Shown here: one piece after another, positions 1 through 7,506 of the stretch | How positions within the stretch are numbered: the stretch's first letter is position 1 | Layout of the letters: each line of letters begins with the position of its first letter | Assembly (NCBI RefSeq): GCF_014235185.1 | Contig: NZ_CP060131.1 | Span: forward strand, 5,339,501 to 5,403,500 | DNA: 64,000 nt | Direction: 5' to 3' | Source: Pseudonocardia petroleophila | GTDB taxonomy: Bacteria > Actinomycetota > Actinomycetes > Mycobacteriales > Pseudonocardiaceae | Notes under the pieces: generated by a model | Database searches by the model: none | Seen by the model: only the letters and a program-made list of their open reading frames with translations | What the model was told of the DNA's origin: nothing | Position numbers and translations under genes: made by a program

Positions 1-15
1 TGACGGAAGTAGATG

Positions 16-597
16 TCAATCCCCCGGAGGTCCGTCGCTCCGCAGCCAGTCGACGGTGCGCCGGTGCCGGCCGAGACCGGCGACGACGAACTCGTCGCGC
101 CGGCCGGTGGCGACGACCCCGAGCGCACGCAGGGCGACCGACACGGGCGCGGTGGCCGACACGAACTCCTCCCGGCTCCCCAGCAGCAGCGGGCCCGCGA
201 CCAGGGCACCGGCGCGCCACACGGCCGCCGTCTGACGCCCGTCCCGGCCCAGGTAGTCGGCCTCGACGTAGACCAGGGGCCCGCGCACCGACGCGGCCTC
301 GACGAGCACGGCCAGGCCGGGCGTGAGGACGCCGAACCCCGACTCCGGGCCCGTCAGCAGGCTCTCCCGGCGCTGCGCGTCGAGCGGAGCGCCGCCGGGG
401 AGGGACGCCGACCCGAGTCCGCACAGCGCGGCGGGCGTGGCCCGGGCCGAGAGCTCCGGAGTGACCGGCAGCAGCGCGAGGCCCGCCGCGTCCAGCGGCA
501 CGGCGGCGGCCCCGAGGACCGCGGCCAGTGCGGCGAGCGCGTCGGCTCCGCCGATCACGCCGGCCAGCTCGTAGCGCAGGCCCTGGTCCGGGGTCAT
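16..597 (-). CDS. hypothetical protein (193 aa)
   Basis: I do not recognise this protein. It starts at an ATG read leftwards from 597 and ends in TGA at 16. It is alanine/leucine/valine rich with scattered short hydrophobic stretches, but has no clear signal peptide or catalytic motif. Long GC-rich antisense reading frames cover it, so coding status rests on the divergent arrangement with the MarR gene at 682, with about 85 bp of promoter-like, relatively AT-rich DNA between them. A MarR gene beside an uncharacterised divergent gene is a common regulator/target layout, so it may be the target of that MarR protein. Confidence 0.6.
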   Translation of the reverse strand: MTPDQGLRYELAGVIGGADALAALAAVLGAAAVPLDAAGLALLPVTPELSARATPAALCGLGSASLPGGAPLDAQRRESLLTGPESGFGVLTPGLAVLVEAASVRGPLVYVEADYLGRDGRQTAAVWRAGALVAGPLLLGSREEFVSATAPVSVALRALGVVATGRRDEFVVAGLGRHRRTVDWLRSDGPPGD

Positions 598-622
598 GAC
601 GCCGCTCGGGTCCGCTGCACGG

Positions 623-654
623 GTACAGTGTACGGAAATAGTGTCGTTCGGAAG
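623..654. promoter_or_regulatory. candidate MarR operator region between divergent genes
   Basis: The intergenic stretch holds a spaced palindrome GTAC-AGT-GTAC (623-633) and a half-site TTCGGAAG (647-654). TTCGGAAG is exactly the right half of the palindrome upstream of the gene at 2811, so the adjacent MarR regulator may bind both loci. The assignment is inferred from sequence only. Confidence 0.35.
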
Positions 655-681
655 TACTTGTGCGATGTCCGTTGCTCTACG

Positions 682-1167
682 ATGACGACGGTCCCGACCG
701 ACGGTCCGGACCACGCGATACCAGGGGGCGGCGTGACGGCGACAGGTCGGGACTCGGCGCGACGCACCCCGCTCGACCGGCTCCTCGGTCGCGCCGAGTA
801 CCGGGTCGCGCGGCGCGTCGAGGCGGCGGCGGCCTCCGAGGGACTGACCGTCGACCACTGGCGGGTGCTCGACCTGCTCGCCGACGGCGAGGGTCACACG
901 ATGACCGGCATCGCCTCCTCCGTCGGGGTCCCGGGCCCGACGCTCACCAAGATCGTCGACCGGCTCGTCGACACCGCACGGGTCTACCGCCTCGCCGACG
1001 CCCGCGACCGCAGGCGCGTCCTGGTCTTCCTCTCCGACGACGGCCGGGCCGTGCACACCCGCCTGTCCCCGGCCGTGCACGACGTGGAGGCCGACCTGCT
1101 CGGCGTCCTCGGGCCGGACGCGCCGGTGCTGCTGGACCTGCTCGACCGGCTCGCCGCCGACGACTGA
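682..1167 (+). CDS. MarR-family transcriptional regulator
   Basis: A winged-helix regulator of 161 aa if started at the ATG at 682. A GTG at 733, preceded by a G-rich stretch, would give 144 aa and is equally plausible. The conserved core is visible: LTVDHWRVLDLLADGEGHTMTGIA, then the recognition helix region PGPTLTKIVDRLVD and the wing with the DxRxRR-type signature (DARDRRRVLVFLSDDG). MarR dimers usually repress neighbouring divergent genes and are released by small ligands such as phenolics. Candidate sites lie in the 85-bp gap on its left. No ligand can be predicted. Confidence 0.85.
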   Translation: MTTVPTDGPDHAIPGGGVTATGRDSARRTPLDRLLGRAEYRVARRVEAAAASEGLTVDHWRVLDLLADGEGHTMTGIASSVGVPGPTLTKIVDRLVDTARVYRLADARDRRRVLVFLSDDGRAVHTRLSPAVHDVEADLLGVLGPDAPVLLDLLDRLAADD

Positions 1168-1179
1168 CCGGCGCGCGCC

Positions 1180-2244
1180 TCAGAGCCCGCCGCTGATCTC
1201 GGCGAGCACGTCGAACTCCAGCCCGTCGGCCCGGGCCAGGTAGATCCGCTGCATCAGGTGCCGGTCGTGCACGCGCACCGCACCCCGCGGGCCCTCGTAG
1301 GACACCGACTCGGCGGCCGCGCTGATGGGGGCCACCTCGGTGCTCCGCGCCGCCGCGGCGAGGTGCGCCAGCAGGGTCATGCCCTCGAAGCAGGACTCGC
1401 CCGGCGAGGTGATCGCCGGGGCGGTGGGGCCCAGCCGGTCGAGGTAGCGGCGCTCGAAATCGAGCCCGTGCGGCGTGCCGAGGGCCTCGAAGAAGCCCGC
1501 GGCCGAGTACAGATCGTGGGTGTTCGCGGCGCCCGTGGCCAGGAGCATGTTCTCGTCCATCAGCGGGCTCAGCCGCACGCGCTGGTCGTGCAGCCGCATC
1601 TCGGTGAACGCGCGGTTGAAGCGCACGGCGTCGGAGCCGAGCAGGAACATGAGCACGCCCTGCGCGCGCGAGCGCTCCACCCGGCGCAGCGTCGGGCCGA
1701 ACTCCTCGGTGCCCAGGCCCACGTAGATCTCGTCGCAGACCTCCGCGCCCACCGACGCTGCGAAGGTGCGGGCGACGCGGGCCGACGCGCGCGGCCAGAC
1801 GTAGTCGTTGCCGACGATGCACCAGCTCCGGACGCCCAGCTCGCGCGCCATCCAGCCGAGGGCGGGCAGCAGCTGCCCGGCCGGGGTCTCCCCCGTCAGG
1901 AACACCCCCGGTGTGCACTCGCCGCCCTCGTAGAGGGCGGTGTAGACGTAGGCGACCCGCCCCTCCAGGCGCGGCGCGACGGCCTGGCGGACGGCCGAGG
2001 TGTGCCATCCCGCGACGGCGCCGACGGCGCCGCTCGCCACGAGCGACCCGACCTCGGCGGCCACCGCCTGCGGTGCGCGCCCGCCGTCGACCGCGCACAG
2101 CCGGACCTCGCGGCCGAGGATGCCGCCGTCGTCGTTGATCTCCGACACCGCCAGCCGGCCGCTCGCCCAGCACGACGGACCGTAGATCCCGGACGGCCCG
2201 CTGCTCGGCACGACGAACGCCACGTCGAGTGCGTCGACGACCAT
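1180..2244 (-). CDS. AmiC/UrtA-like type-1 periplasmic-binding-fold protein
   Basis: A 354-aa member of the branched-chain amino acid/urea/amide-binding family (Peripla_BP_5-like). Landmarks are VAFVVPSSGPSGIYGPSCWASGRLAV near the N-terminus, INDDGGILGREVRL, and GWHTSAVRQAVAP. The chosen ATG at 2244 gives a protein that begins directly in the first beta strand, with no signal peptide or lipobox. A cytoplasmic AmiC-type amide/urea sensor is therefore more likely than an exported transporter subunit. No permease or ATPase of this transporter class lies nearby, which fits a sensory role. An N-terminally extended reading frame exists but is low-complexity and was rejected. Confidence 0.75.
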   Translation of the reverse strand: MVVDALDVAFVVPSSGPSGIYGPSCWASGRLAVSEINDDGGILGREVRLCAVDGGRAPQAVAAEVGSLVASGAVGAVAGWHTSAVRQAVAPRLEGRVAYVYTALYEGGECTPGVFLTGETPAGQLLPALGWMARELGVRSWCIVGNDYVWPRASARVARTFAASVGAEVCDEIYVGLGTEEFGPTLRRVERSRAQGVLMFLLGSDAVRFNRAFTEMRLHDQRVRLSPLMDENMLLATGAANTHDLYSAAGFFEALGTPHGLDFERRYLDRLGPTAPAITSPGESCFEGMTLLAHLAAAARSTEVAPISAAAESVSYEGPRGAVRVHDRHLMQRIYLARADGLEFDVLAEISGGL

Positions 2245-2344
2245 TGGGGACCTCCCCGGCTGCCCCCGGGGCCGGGGGCCGCACCAGTCTGGGAGCAGCG
2301 TATTACCGTGGTGTTGACGGCTGCTGGGCCGTTCGAGTGGTATC

Positions 2345-2358
2345 TGCGCAGCTGCGCA
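2345..2358. promoter_or_regulatory. 14-bp perfect palindrome upstream of the [2Fe-2S] protein
   Basis: TGCGCAG/CTGCGCA is a perfect palindrome 17 bp before the GTG at 2376. TTGACG at 2314-2319 may be a -35 element for the same gene. The palindrome also lies upstream of the leftward AmiC-like gene, so it may serve either promoter. Confidence 0.4.
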
Positions 2359-2375
2359 TGCATAAGGTGGACACC

Positions 2376-2777
2376 GTGCCGCGTCGCCGCTCCTCCCCCT
2401 CATCCCCCGCCGGATGCACCGTGACCGTGTGCCGCGGGTGCTGCTGCGGCACCGACCGCAAGCACCCCGGCGTCGACCACGCGGGCCAGGTCGCGGCGCT
2501 CGTCGACGGGGTCGCGGGGGCCGGCCGGGTGCGCGTCACCGACTGCCTCGACGCGTGCGAGCGGTCCAACGTCGTGGTCGTCGGGCCGTCCCCGGCCGGG
2601 CGGGCCGCGGGGGCCCGGCCGGTCTGGCTGGCCAACGTGCTGCACCCGGAGACCGTGGACGAGGTCGTCGAGTGGGTGCAGGCGGGCGGGCCCGGCGTCG
2701 ACGATCCACCCGGACTGCTCGACCTGTGCGCGTTCACGCCGTCCCGGCGGGCCCGGGCCGAGGCGGGCGAGATCTAG
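2376..2777 (+). CDS. thioredoxin-fold [2Fe-2S] ferredoxin-like protein
   Basis: A 133-aa protein with the cysteine pattern of (2Fe-2S) thioredoxin-like ferredoxins: a CRGCCCG cluster near residue 15-25, then CLDAC (C-x3-C) about 45 residues later. This is followed by a hydrophobic strand (NVVVVGP) and a C-terminal helix. The GTG at 2376 is preferred because AAGGTGG stands 5 nt before it. An ATG at 2358 is possible but overlaps a palindrome. Members act as small electron carriers or metal/cobalamin-associated accessory proteins; which applies here is not visible. It stands divergent to the AmiC-like gene. Confidence 0.7.
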   Translation: MPRRRSSPSSPAGCTVTVCRGCCCGTDRKHPGVDHAGQVAALVDGVAGAGRVRVTDCLDACERSNVVVVGPSPAGRAAGARPVWLANVLHPETVDEVVEWVQAGGPGVDDPPGLLDLCAFTPSRRARAEAGEI

Positions 2778-2781
2778 AAAA

Positions 2782-2804
2782 CTTCCGTTCGGAAGCATTA
2801 TGCT
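2782..2804 (+). promoter_or_regulatory. leaderless promoter with embedded palindrome
   Basis: CTTCCG-TT-CGGAAG (2782-2795) is a perfect 6-bp inverted repeat. It lies just upstream of a -10-like TATGCT (2799-2804), which is 6 nt before the ATG at 2811. This implies a leaderless transcript repressed by a protein bound in the -35/-10 spacer. The right half-site recurs at 647-654 by the MarR gene. Confidence 0.5.
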
Positions 2805-2810
2805 CCCGGC

Positions 2811-3224
2811 ATGACCCCGCCACCCGTCGTCGACGAGCTCGCGACGTCCGTCCGCAGCGACCCGTCCGGACCGAACCTGGTCCGGCTGTGGGAGGCGGTC
2901 TACGGGCTGGAGCACTGGTGGCTGGTGCCGACCGGCACCGCCGAGGACCCGCGTCCGCTCGTCGGCGTCGTCGGGGAGCAGCGGTTCCTGCTCGCCTTCA
3001 CCGGCCGGCACCACGTGGCGGCGTTCGCCGGGGCGCGCCCGGGGGCCGACGCCGCGGGCGCCACCGCCGCCATGACGATCACCCCGGCCGACCTCACCGG
3101 GCTCGCGGGCACCCTGGCCGCAGGCGGCATCGCCGGTGTCCTGTTCGACCGGGGCGTGCACGACCTCGTGGCACCGATCGCGGGCCTGCAGTCGATGTGG
3201 ACCCGGTTCGGCGCCGCGGCCTGA
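2811..3224 (+). CDS. hypothetical protein, SseB-like fold possible (137 aa)
   Basis: A small soluble protein with alternating strand/helix character: PRPLVGVVGEQRFLLAFTGRHHVAAFAG in the middle and TPADLTGLAGTLAAGGIAGVLFDRG later. The layout resembles SseB-like proteins, but this is a weak impression, not a recognised motif. The ATG is preceded at 6 nt by a -10-like hexamer, so the mRNA is probably leaderless. The palindrome in front of it suggests repression. It converges on the DUF3099 gene with only 3 bp between stops. Confidence 0.7.
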   Translation: MTPPPVVDELATSVRSDPSGPNLVRLWEAVYGLEHWWLVPTGTAEDPRPLVGVVGEQRFLLAFTGRHHVAAFAGARPGADAAGATAAMTITPADLTGLAGTLAAGGIAGVLFDRGVHDLVAPIAGLQSMWTRFGAAA

Positions 3225-3227
3225 CCG

Positions 3228-3545
3228 TCAGTCCTGCTCGATGATGCGGTGCTCGCGGTTCTCGATCTGCGTGCGGTCGGCGTCGTAGCGGTTGACGTCC
3301 TCGCGCTTCTTCGGCAGCCGGTCGTTCGCGATCAGGACCGCCATCCACGGCAGCGGGATCGACAGGACCAGCAACGAGACCGCGAGCCACGGGATGGAGT
3401 AGAAGACCGCCGCGAGGATCATCAGCGGGATCCGCATGCCCATCATGATCTTGTACCGGTGCTTGCGGGCGGCGAGCTCCTCCTCGTAGGACATCGCCGC
3501 GTCCGTGATCAGGACCGGGTTCGCCGCATGCTGCGGGTCGGCCAC
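3228..3545 (-). CDS. DUF3099 membrane protein
   Basis: A 105-aa actinobacterial DUF3099-type protein. It begins ADPQHAANPVLITDAAMSYEEELAARKHRYKIMMGMRIP, followed by two transmembrane segments (around MILAAVFYSIPWLAV and LLVLSIPLPWMAVLIAN) and a charged tail. The GTG start at 3545 is supported by AAGGAG about 8 nt upstream. Its function is unknown. It is the last gene before the cobalt transporter block on the same strand but is separated from cbiO by 80 bp, so co-transcription is uncertain. Confidence 0.85.
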   Translation of the reverse strand: MADPQHAANPVLITDAAMSYEEELAARKHRYKIMMGMRIPLMILAAVFYSIPWLAVSLLVLSIPLPWMAVLIANDRLPKKREDVNRYDADRTQIENREHRIIEQD

Positions 3546-3625
3546 GGTGACTCCTTCACTTGCCTCACCGGCGGCGCTGGGGACCAGCGGTGACCACGGG
3601 AACCGGGCCACTCGACCGCCACCCG

Positions 3626-4504
3626 TCATGGTGCCACCCGACCTCCACCACCGCCCGCCGACCCGGACCGGACGCCGGTGTCCTGCGCCACGCCGGCCAG
3701 GAGCGCGTGCAGCTCGGCCGCGGTGCGCGGGCGGGCGTCGGACCCCGCCGCGGCCAGCAGCCGGTGCACCGCGGGGGCCCACGCCGGGCCGAGGCGGGCG
3801 GTGCGCAGCAGGGCTGCGTCCGCCAGCACGTCCGCGGCCGGACCGGTGACGACCCGCCCGTCGACGACGACCGCGACCTCGTCGGCCCAGCGCTGCGCGA
3901 GGTCGACGTCGTGCGTGGACAGCACGGGGGTCGTGCCGGCCGCGTGCAGCCCGGCGAGGGTGACGAGCAGCTCCTCGACGCCCGCCGGGTCCAGCCCCGC
4001 GGTCGGCTCGTCGAGGACGAGCAGCCGCGGCGCCATCGCGACGGCCCCGGCGATCGCGACGCGCTTCTTCTGCCCGAACGACAGCAGGTGCGTCGGGCGG
4101 TCGGCGAGCCCGCCGATGCCCAGTGCCGCGAGCGCCCCCTCGACCCGGGCCCGGACCTCGTCGGGGGCGAGCCCGAGGTTGACCGGCCCGAACGACACGT
4201 CCTGGCCGACGCTCGCGGAGAACAGCTGGTCGTCGGGGTCCTGCAGGACGAGCTGCACCTGGGTGCGCAGCGCGGTGAGGCCGCGGCGGCTGCGGACGAC
4301 CGGCGCGCCGTCGAGCAGCACCTCCCCCGCCGAGGGCGCGAGCGCCCCGGCCAGCAGCCGGAACAGGGTCGTCTTGCCGCCGCCGTTGGCCCCGAGGACG
4401 GCGACCCGGCGCCCGGCGTGCAGGGCGAGGTCGGCGCCGTCGAGGACGGGCCTGCCGGGCTCGTAGGAGAAGCGGAGGCCGTGCGCCTCCAGCACCGGCG
4501 TCAC
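3626..4504 (-). CDS. cbiO: energy-coupling factor ABC transporter ATP-binding protein CbiO
   Basis: A 292-aa ATPase of the cobalt/nickel ECF transporter. Visible motifs are Walker A GANGGGKTT (around residue 35), the Q-loop in VLQDPDDQLF, the signature SFGQKKR (the family's SxGxxxR variant), Walker B LLVLDEPTAGLDP and the H-loop STHD. It powers metal import through CbiQ and the substrate-specific CbiMN. The start is the GTG at 4504, which overlaps the cbiQ stop by GTGA, so the two are translationally coupled. The roughly 40-residue tail after the ATPase core is low-complexity and gene-specific. Confidence 0.93.
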   Translation of the reverse strand: MTPVLEAHGLRFSYEPGRPVLDGADLALHAGRRVAVLGANGGGKTTLFRLLAGALAPSAGEVLLDGAPVVRSRRGLTALRTQVQLVLQDPDDQLFSASVGQDVSFGPVNLGLAPDEVRARVEGALAALGIGGLADRPTHLLSFGQKKRVAIAGAVAMAPRLLVLDEPTAGLDPAGVEELLVTLAGLHAAGTTPVLSTHDVDLAQRWADEVAVVVDGRVVTGPAADVLADAALLRTARLGPAWAPAVHRLLAAAGSDARPRTAAELHALLAGVAQDTGVRSGSAGGGGGRVAP

Positions 4505-5235
4505 GCGAGCACCAGGGTGGTGGCGACGACCGCGGCGACGAGCGCCGCCGAGGCGACGACGAACGGCACCGACAGCGGCCGCTCCTGCACCTGCACCCGC
4601 AGCGAACCGGTGTAGCCCCGCAGCGCAAGGCCCTGCTCCAGGCGCCGGGCGCGGTCGAAGGACCCGACGAAGATCGCGGCGGCCTGGCTCGCGACGCAGC
4701 GGTAGGTGGTGCGCCAGCTGCGGAACCCGAGACGGCCCGCCTGCGCCTCCCGGACCGTGCACGCCGTCTCCAGCAGCAGGAACAGCAGCCGGTAGACCAG
4801 CGCCGCGACCTCGGTCACCGCGGCGGGCACGCCGAGGCGCTCCAGCCGCGGCAGGGCGTCGGCCAGCGGGGTGCTGGCCGCGAACAGGATCAGGCACAGC
4901 AGCGCGGCCGTGCCCCGGCCGGCGAGCGCGGCCGCCTGGCCCAGCCCCTCCGGGGCCCAGCGGACCAGCGGGTCGCCCCCGACCGCGACGAGCAGCGGCA
5001 CCGACCCGACCACGACGAACGCCATCGGCGCCCGCACCGCCCGGAGCACCTGGCCGGGCCGCAGCCGCAGCGGGCCGAGCAGGATCGCGAGCGCGACCGC
5101 CCCGACGATCGGCGCACCGGGCCACGGCGGCAGCGCGACCGCGGCCCCGACGAGCCCGAGGGCCAGCAGCGCCTTCTCCCCCGGGTGCCGCAGCCGCCAC
5201 GGGGTGGTGTGCGCCAAGGCGTCGAGCCCGGGCAT
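4501..5235 (-). CDS. cbiQ: energy-coupling factor transmembrane protein CbiQ
   Basis: A 244-aa T-component with about five transmembrane segments. It has the two short alanine/arginine coupling segments typical of CbiQ/EcfT (around ERLGVPAAVTEV and FDRARRLEQGLALRGYTG), which contact the ATPases. It couples ATP hydrolysis by CbiO to metal translocation by CbiMN. The ATG at 5235 shares one base with the cbiN stop (TGATG). A longer upstream reading frame is low-complexity and lies inside cbiN, so it was not used. Four genes in the order M-N-Q-O form one operon. Confidence 0.92.
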   Translation of the reverse strand: MPGLDALAHTTPWRLRHPGEKALLALGLVGAAVALPPWPGAPIVGAVALAILLGPLRLRPGQVLRAVRAPMAFVVVGSVPLLVAVGGDPLVRWAPEGLGQAAALAGRGTAALLCLILFAASTPLADALPRLERLGVPAAVTEVAALVYRLLFLLLETACTVREAQAGRLGFRSWRTTYRCVASQAAAIFVGSFDRARRLEQGLALRGYTGSLRVQVQERPLSVPFVVASAALVAAVVATTLVLA

Positions 5236-5555
5236 CAGGTGGGGTCGTCGGGCTGGGGCGCGGGCCGCGGGGTCGCGAGGCGGCGCCGCGTGTTCAGGGT
5301 GCCGAACAGGTAGCCGAGGAAGCCCGCCCCGATCGCCGCCTGCAGCGCGAACAGCGTGGACGCGGTCTCCGCCTCCGGCTCGAACAGCGGCGTGAACCAC
5401 GGCTCGTAGCCGGGGTTGTCGGCCTCGATCTGCTCGACGGCCACCCCGTCGGCGCCGCCGAACTCGGTCTCGCTGCCGATGAACACCAGCGGGACGACGG
5501 CGATGACGAGCACGGCCAGCACGAGCAGCCAGTTGATCAGGGTGGAGCGCGACAC
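5235..5555 (-). CDS. cbiN: energy-coupling factor ABC transporter substrate-binding subunit CbiN
   Basis: A 106-aa two-helix membrane protein: an N-terminal transmembrane segment (INWLLVLAVLVIAVVPLVFIG), an extracytoplasmic loop with the conserved ADNPGYEPWFTPLFEP stretch, and a second transmembrane segment near ALQAAIGAGFLGYLFG. CbiN assists metal loading of CbiM. Its presence as a separate subunit next to CbiM marks this as the CbiMNQO type. Ni versus Co cannot be settled by eye. It lies 2 bp downstream of cbiM. Confidence 0.92.
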   Translation of the reverse strand: MSRSTLINWLLVLAVLVIAVVPLVFIGSETEFGGADGVAVEQIEADNPGYEPWFTPLFEPEAETASTLFALQAAIGAGFLGYLFGTLNTRRRLATPRPAPQPDDPT

Positions 5556-5557
5556 GG

Positions 5558-6244
5558 TCAGACCTCCTGCTGGGCGGGGGCGGGGGTGCGCAGCACGCCG
5601 AGGCGGCGCAGCTCGTCGGGGCTGACCTTGATCAGCAGCCGCACGATCAGCACCGTCAGCAGCCCCTCGCAGACCGCGAGCGGGATCTGGGTGATCGAGA
5701 AGATCGCGCCGAACTTGACGACGGACCCGAGCACGCCGGACGTGGCGTCCGGGTAGGCGAGCGCGAGCTGCACCGACGTCGTCGAGTAGGTGGCGAGGTC
5801 GGCCAGCGACGCGGCGAGGAAGACCCCGACGGAGAGCCCTCCGCCGAGCCGCCCGGCCAGGCGGTACACCCCGTAGGCGACCCAGGGGCCGACGATCGCC
5901 ATCGAGAAGGCGTTGGCGCCGAGCGTCGTGATCCCGCCGTGCGCGATCAGCAGCGCCTGGAACAGCAGGACGATCGTCCCCAGCAGGGCCATCACCGGCG
6001 GCCGGAACAGGATGGCCCCCAGCCCGGTCCCGGTGGGGTGCGAGCTCGACCCCGTGACCGACGGGATCTTCAGCGCGGACAGCACGAACGTGAACGCGCC
6101 CGCCGCCCCGAGCAGCAGCTTGGTGTCGGGGTCCTCGCGGACCTGCCGGACGACCGCGCGCGCCCCGTGCACGACGAACGGGGCGGCGACCACCGTCCAG
6201 GCGGCCGCGTGCAGCGGCGGGAGGTACCCCTCGGCGATGTGCAT
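5558..6244 (-). CDS. cbiM: energy-coupling factor transporter S component CbiM
   Basis: A 228-aa substrate-specific membrane component. It begins MHIAEGYLPPLHAAAW; the N-terminal Met-His-Ile is the hallmark that binds Co2+/Ni2+ in this family and fixes the start. It also carries SVTGSSSHPTGTGLGAILF and GGITTLGANAFSMAIVGPW, both conserved in CbiM/NikM. First gene of the transporter operon. The 120-bp leader is too short for a cobalamin riboswitch and shows none; it has an ArsR/SmtB-type operator instead. The neighbouring ArsR gene is on the same strand immediately upstream. Confidence 0.94.
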   Translation of the reverse strand: MHIAEGYLPPLHAAAWTVVAAPFVVHGARAVVRQVREDPDTKLLLGAAGAFTFVLSALKIPSVTGSSSHPTGTGLGAILFRPPVMALLGTIVLLFQALLIAHGGITTLGANAFSMAIVGPWVAYGVYRLAGRLGGGLSVGVFLAASLADLATYSTTSVQLALAYPDATSGVLGSVVKFGAIFSITQIPLAVCEGLLTVLIVRLLIKVSPDELRRLGVLRTPAPAQQEV

Positions 6245-6281
6245 GACGGCTCCAGGGGTCGTGGCGTCGGCGGATCGGTCG

Positions 6282-6328
6282 ACCCTAGGACGGTGACCCC
6301 GGGAGCTGCAAGACTGAACACGTCTTCA
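6282..6328 (-). promoter_or_regulatory. cbiM promoter with SmtB-type operator
   Basis: Reading leftwards: TTGCAG (6311-6306), an 18-bp spacer and TAGGGT (6287-6282) form a good -35/-10 pair for cbiM. Four bases upstream of the -35 lies TGAACA-CG-TCTTCA (6315-6328), matching the 6-2-6 core TGAACA-N2-TATTCA known for SmtB/ArsR metal sensors. A second TGA..GTTCA half pair follows at 6338-6342. The ArsR gene at 6365 is the obvious ligand-controlled repressor. Confidence 0.6.
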
Positions 6329-6364
6329 TCTGTTGACGTTCATGTGACGTCGCCGGTCGACCGG

Positions 6365-6766
6365 TCAGCCGACCGCGGGGTCACCGTGCGCGTGCAGGGC
6401 CACTTCCCCCACCACCCCGTCGGACACCACGTCGAGCAGCCGCTCGGTCAGGGCGCCGGTCACGCGGTAGCGGACCAGCCTGCCCTCCCGGTGGGCGAGC
6501 ACCATGCCGTGCGCGCGGAGCAGGCGCAGGGCGTGCGAGACCGCGCTGTCGCTCATGCCGACGGCGAACGCCAGGTCGGACACGCACAGGTCGCCCGCGT
6601 GGTGCAGCGCCAGCAGGATCGAGAGCCGGTTGACGTCGCCCAGCGCGTCGAGCACCGCGGCGGCCTGCTGGACCTGCTCGGTGTCGGCGAGCACCGCGGT
6701 GGCGTCACATACCTGGTCGGGGTCGATGACCCGGACGTCCCGGCGCTCGTCGGAGACCTTGTGCAC
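6365..6766 (-). CDS. ArsR/SmtB-family metal sensor, NmtR-like
   Basis: A 133-aa winged-helix metalloregulator. The core reads LGDVNRLSILLALHHAGDLCVSDLAFAVGMSDSAVSHALRLLRAHGMV, including the CVSDL segment and the DNA-reading helix SAVSHALRLLR. The C-terminus ends in a His-containing tail (EVALHAHGDPAVG) and the N-terminus starts with a His at position 2. NmtR, the mycobacterial Ni/Co sensor, uses N-terminal and C-terminal His ligands in the same way. The GTG at 6766 follows GAAGGGA. It lies just upstream of cbiMNQO on the same strand, which argues that it represses metal uptake. Confidence 0.8.
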   Translation of the reverse strand: MHKVSDERRDVRVIDPDQVCDATAVLADTEQVQQAAAVLDALGDVNRLSILLALHHAGDLCVSDLAFAVGMSDSAVSHALRLLRAHGMVLAHREGRLVRYRVTGALTERLLDVVSDGVVGEVALHAHGDPAVG

Positions 6767-6768
6767 GC

Positions 6769-7347
6769 CTATCCCTTCGCGGCCTTGGCCGCGGCCTTCG
6801 CCGCCTGCTTGAACTCGCGGACCTTCAGCAGCGACCCCGGGTCGACGACGTCGGCGACCGAACGGTGCGCGCCCTCGTCGCCGTAGGACCCGGCGGCCTC
6901 CCGCCAGCCCGCCGGGGTGACCCCCCGCTGCTTGCCCAGCAGCGCGGTGAAGATCTGCGCCTTCTGCTTGCCGAACCCGGGCAGCGCGATCAGCCGGGAC
7001 ACGAGCTCGGCGCCGTCGGGGACGTCGGCCCAGACCAGCGTGACGTCGCCGTCGTAGGTCTCGACCAGCGCCGCGCACAGCGCCTGCACCCGGCCCGCCA
7101 TCGACTTCGGGTAGCGGTGCAGGGCCCGGGGCGTCGCGAAGATCGCGACGAGCGCGTCGGGGTCGTACGCGGCGATCTCGCGCGCGTCGAGCCGGTCGCG
7201 GCCCAGGCGGCGGGCGAGCTCGGCGGGCGCCCAGAACGCGTGCTCCATCGGGATCTGCTGGTCGAGCAGCATCCCGATCAGCAGGGCGAGCGGGTCGCGG
7301 TCGAGCAGCGCGTCGGAATCGGGGTCCTGGCTCAGCTGCAGCGGCAC
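6769..7347 (-). CDS. HhH-GPD-type base-excision DNA repair protein
   Basis: A 192-aa actinobacterial HhH-GPD family protein. Landmarks are LIGMLLDQQIPMEHAFWAP near the N-terminus and the helix-hairpin-helix region around LIALPGFGKQKAQIFTALLGK (about residue 130-150). These proteins are presumed DNA glycosylases, although the small actinobacterial group has not been assigned a substrate to my knowledge. The lysine/alanine-rich C-terminus (KAAAKAAKG) is probably DNA-contacting. The GTG start at 7347 is chosen for family length. Its stop is 2 bp from the ArsR start, so the two may be co-transcribed. Confidence 0.85.
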   Translation of the reverse strand: MPLQLSQDPDSDALLDRDPLALLIGMLLDQQIPMEHAFWAPAELARRLGRDRLDAREIAAYDPDALVAIFATPRALHRYPKSMAGRVQALCAALVETYDGDVTLVWADVPDGAELVSRLIALPGFGKQKAQIFTALLGKQRGVTPAGWREAAGSYGDEGAHRSVADVVDPGSLLKVREFKQAAKAAAKAAKG

Positions 7348-7506
7348 CCCACGAGAGTAGCGGCGGGACCGGGCGCGGCTGCTCCCGATCGGGTGGACGG
7401 CGCAACTCCGCGGGCCGATCGGTCGAACCGGGTGCCCGGCGCCAACGAACCGTGCAGGGGGCGGTCGGGCGACCGCCGCGATGCCGACGAGGAGCGGAGG
7501 TCGACG

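Noticed and set aside
6245..6364. Possible cobalamin riboswitch before cbiM
   Set aside because: The gap is only 120 bp and lacks the conserved B12-box; an ArsR-type site and promoter explain it better.
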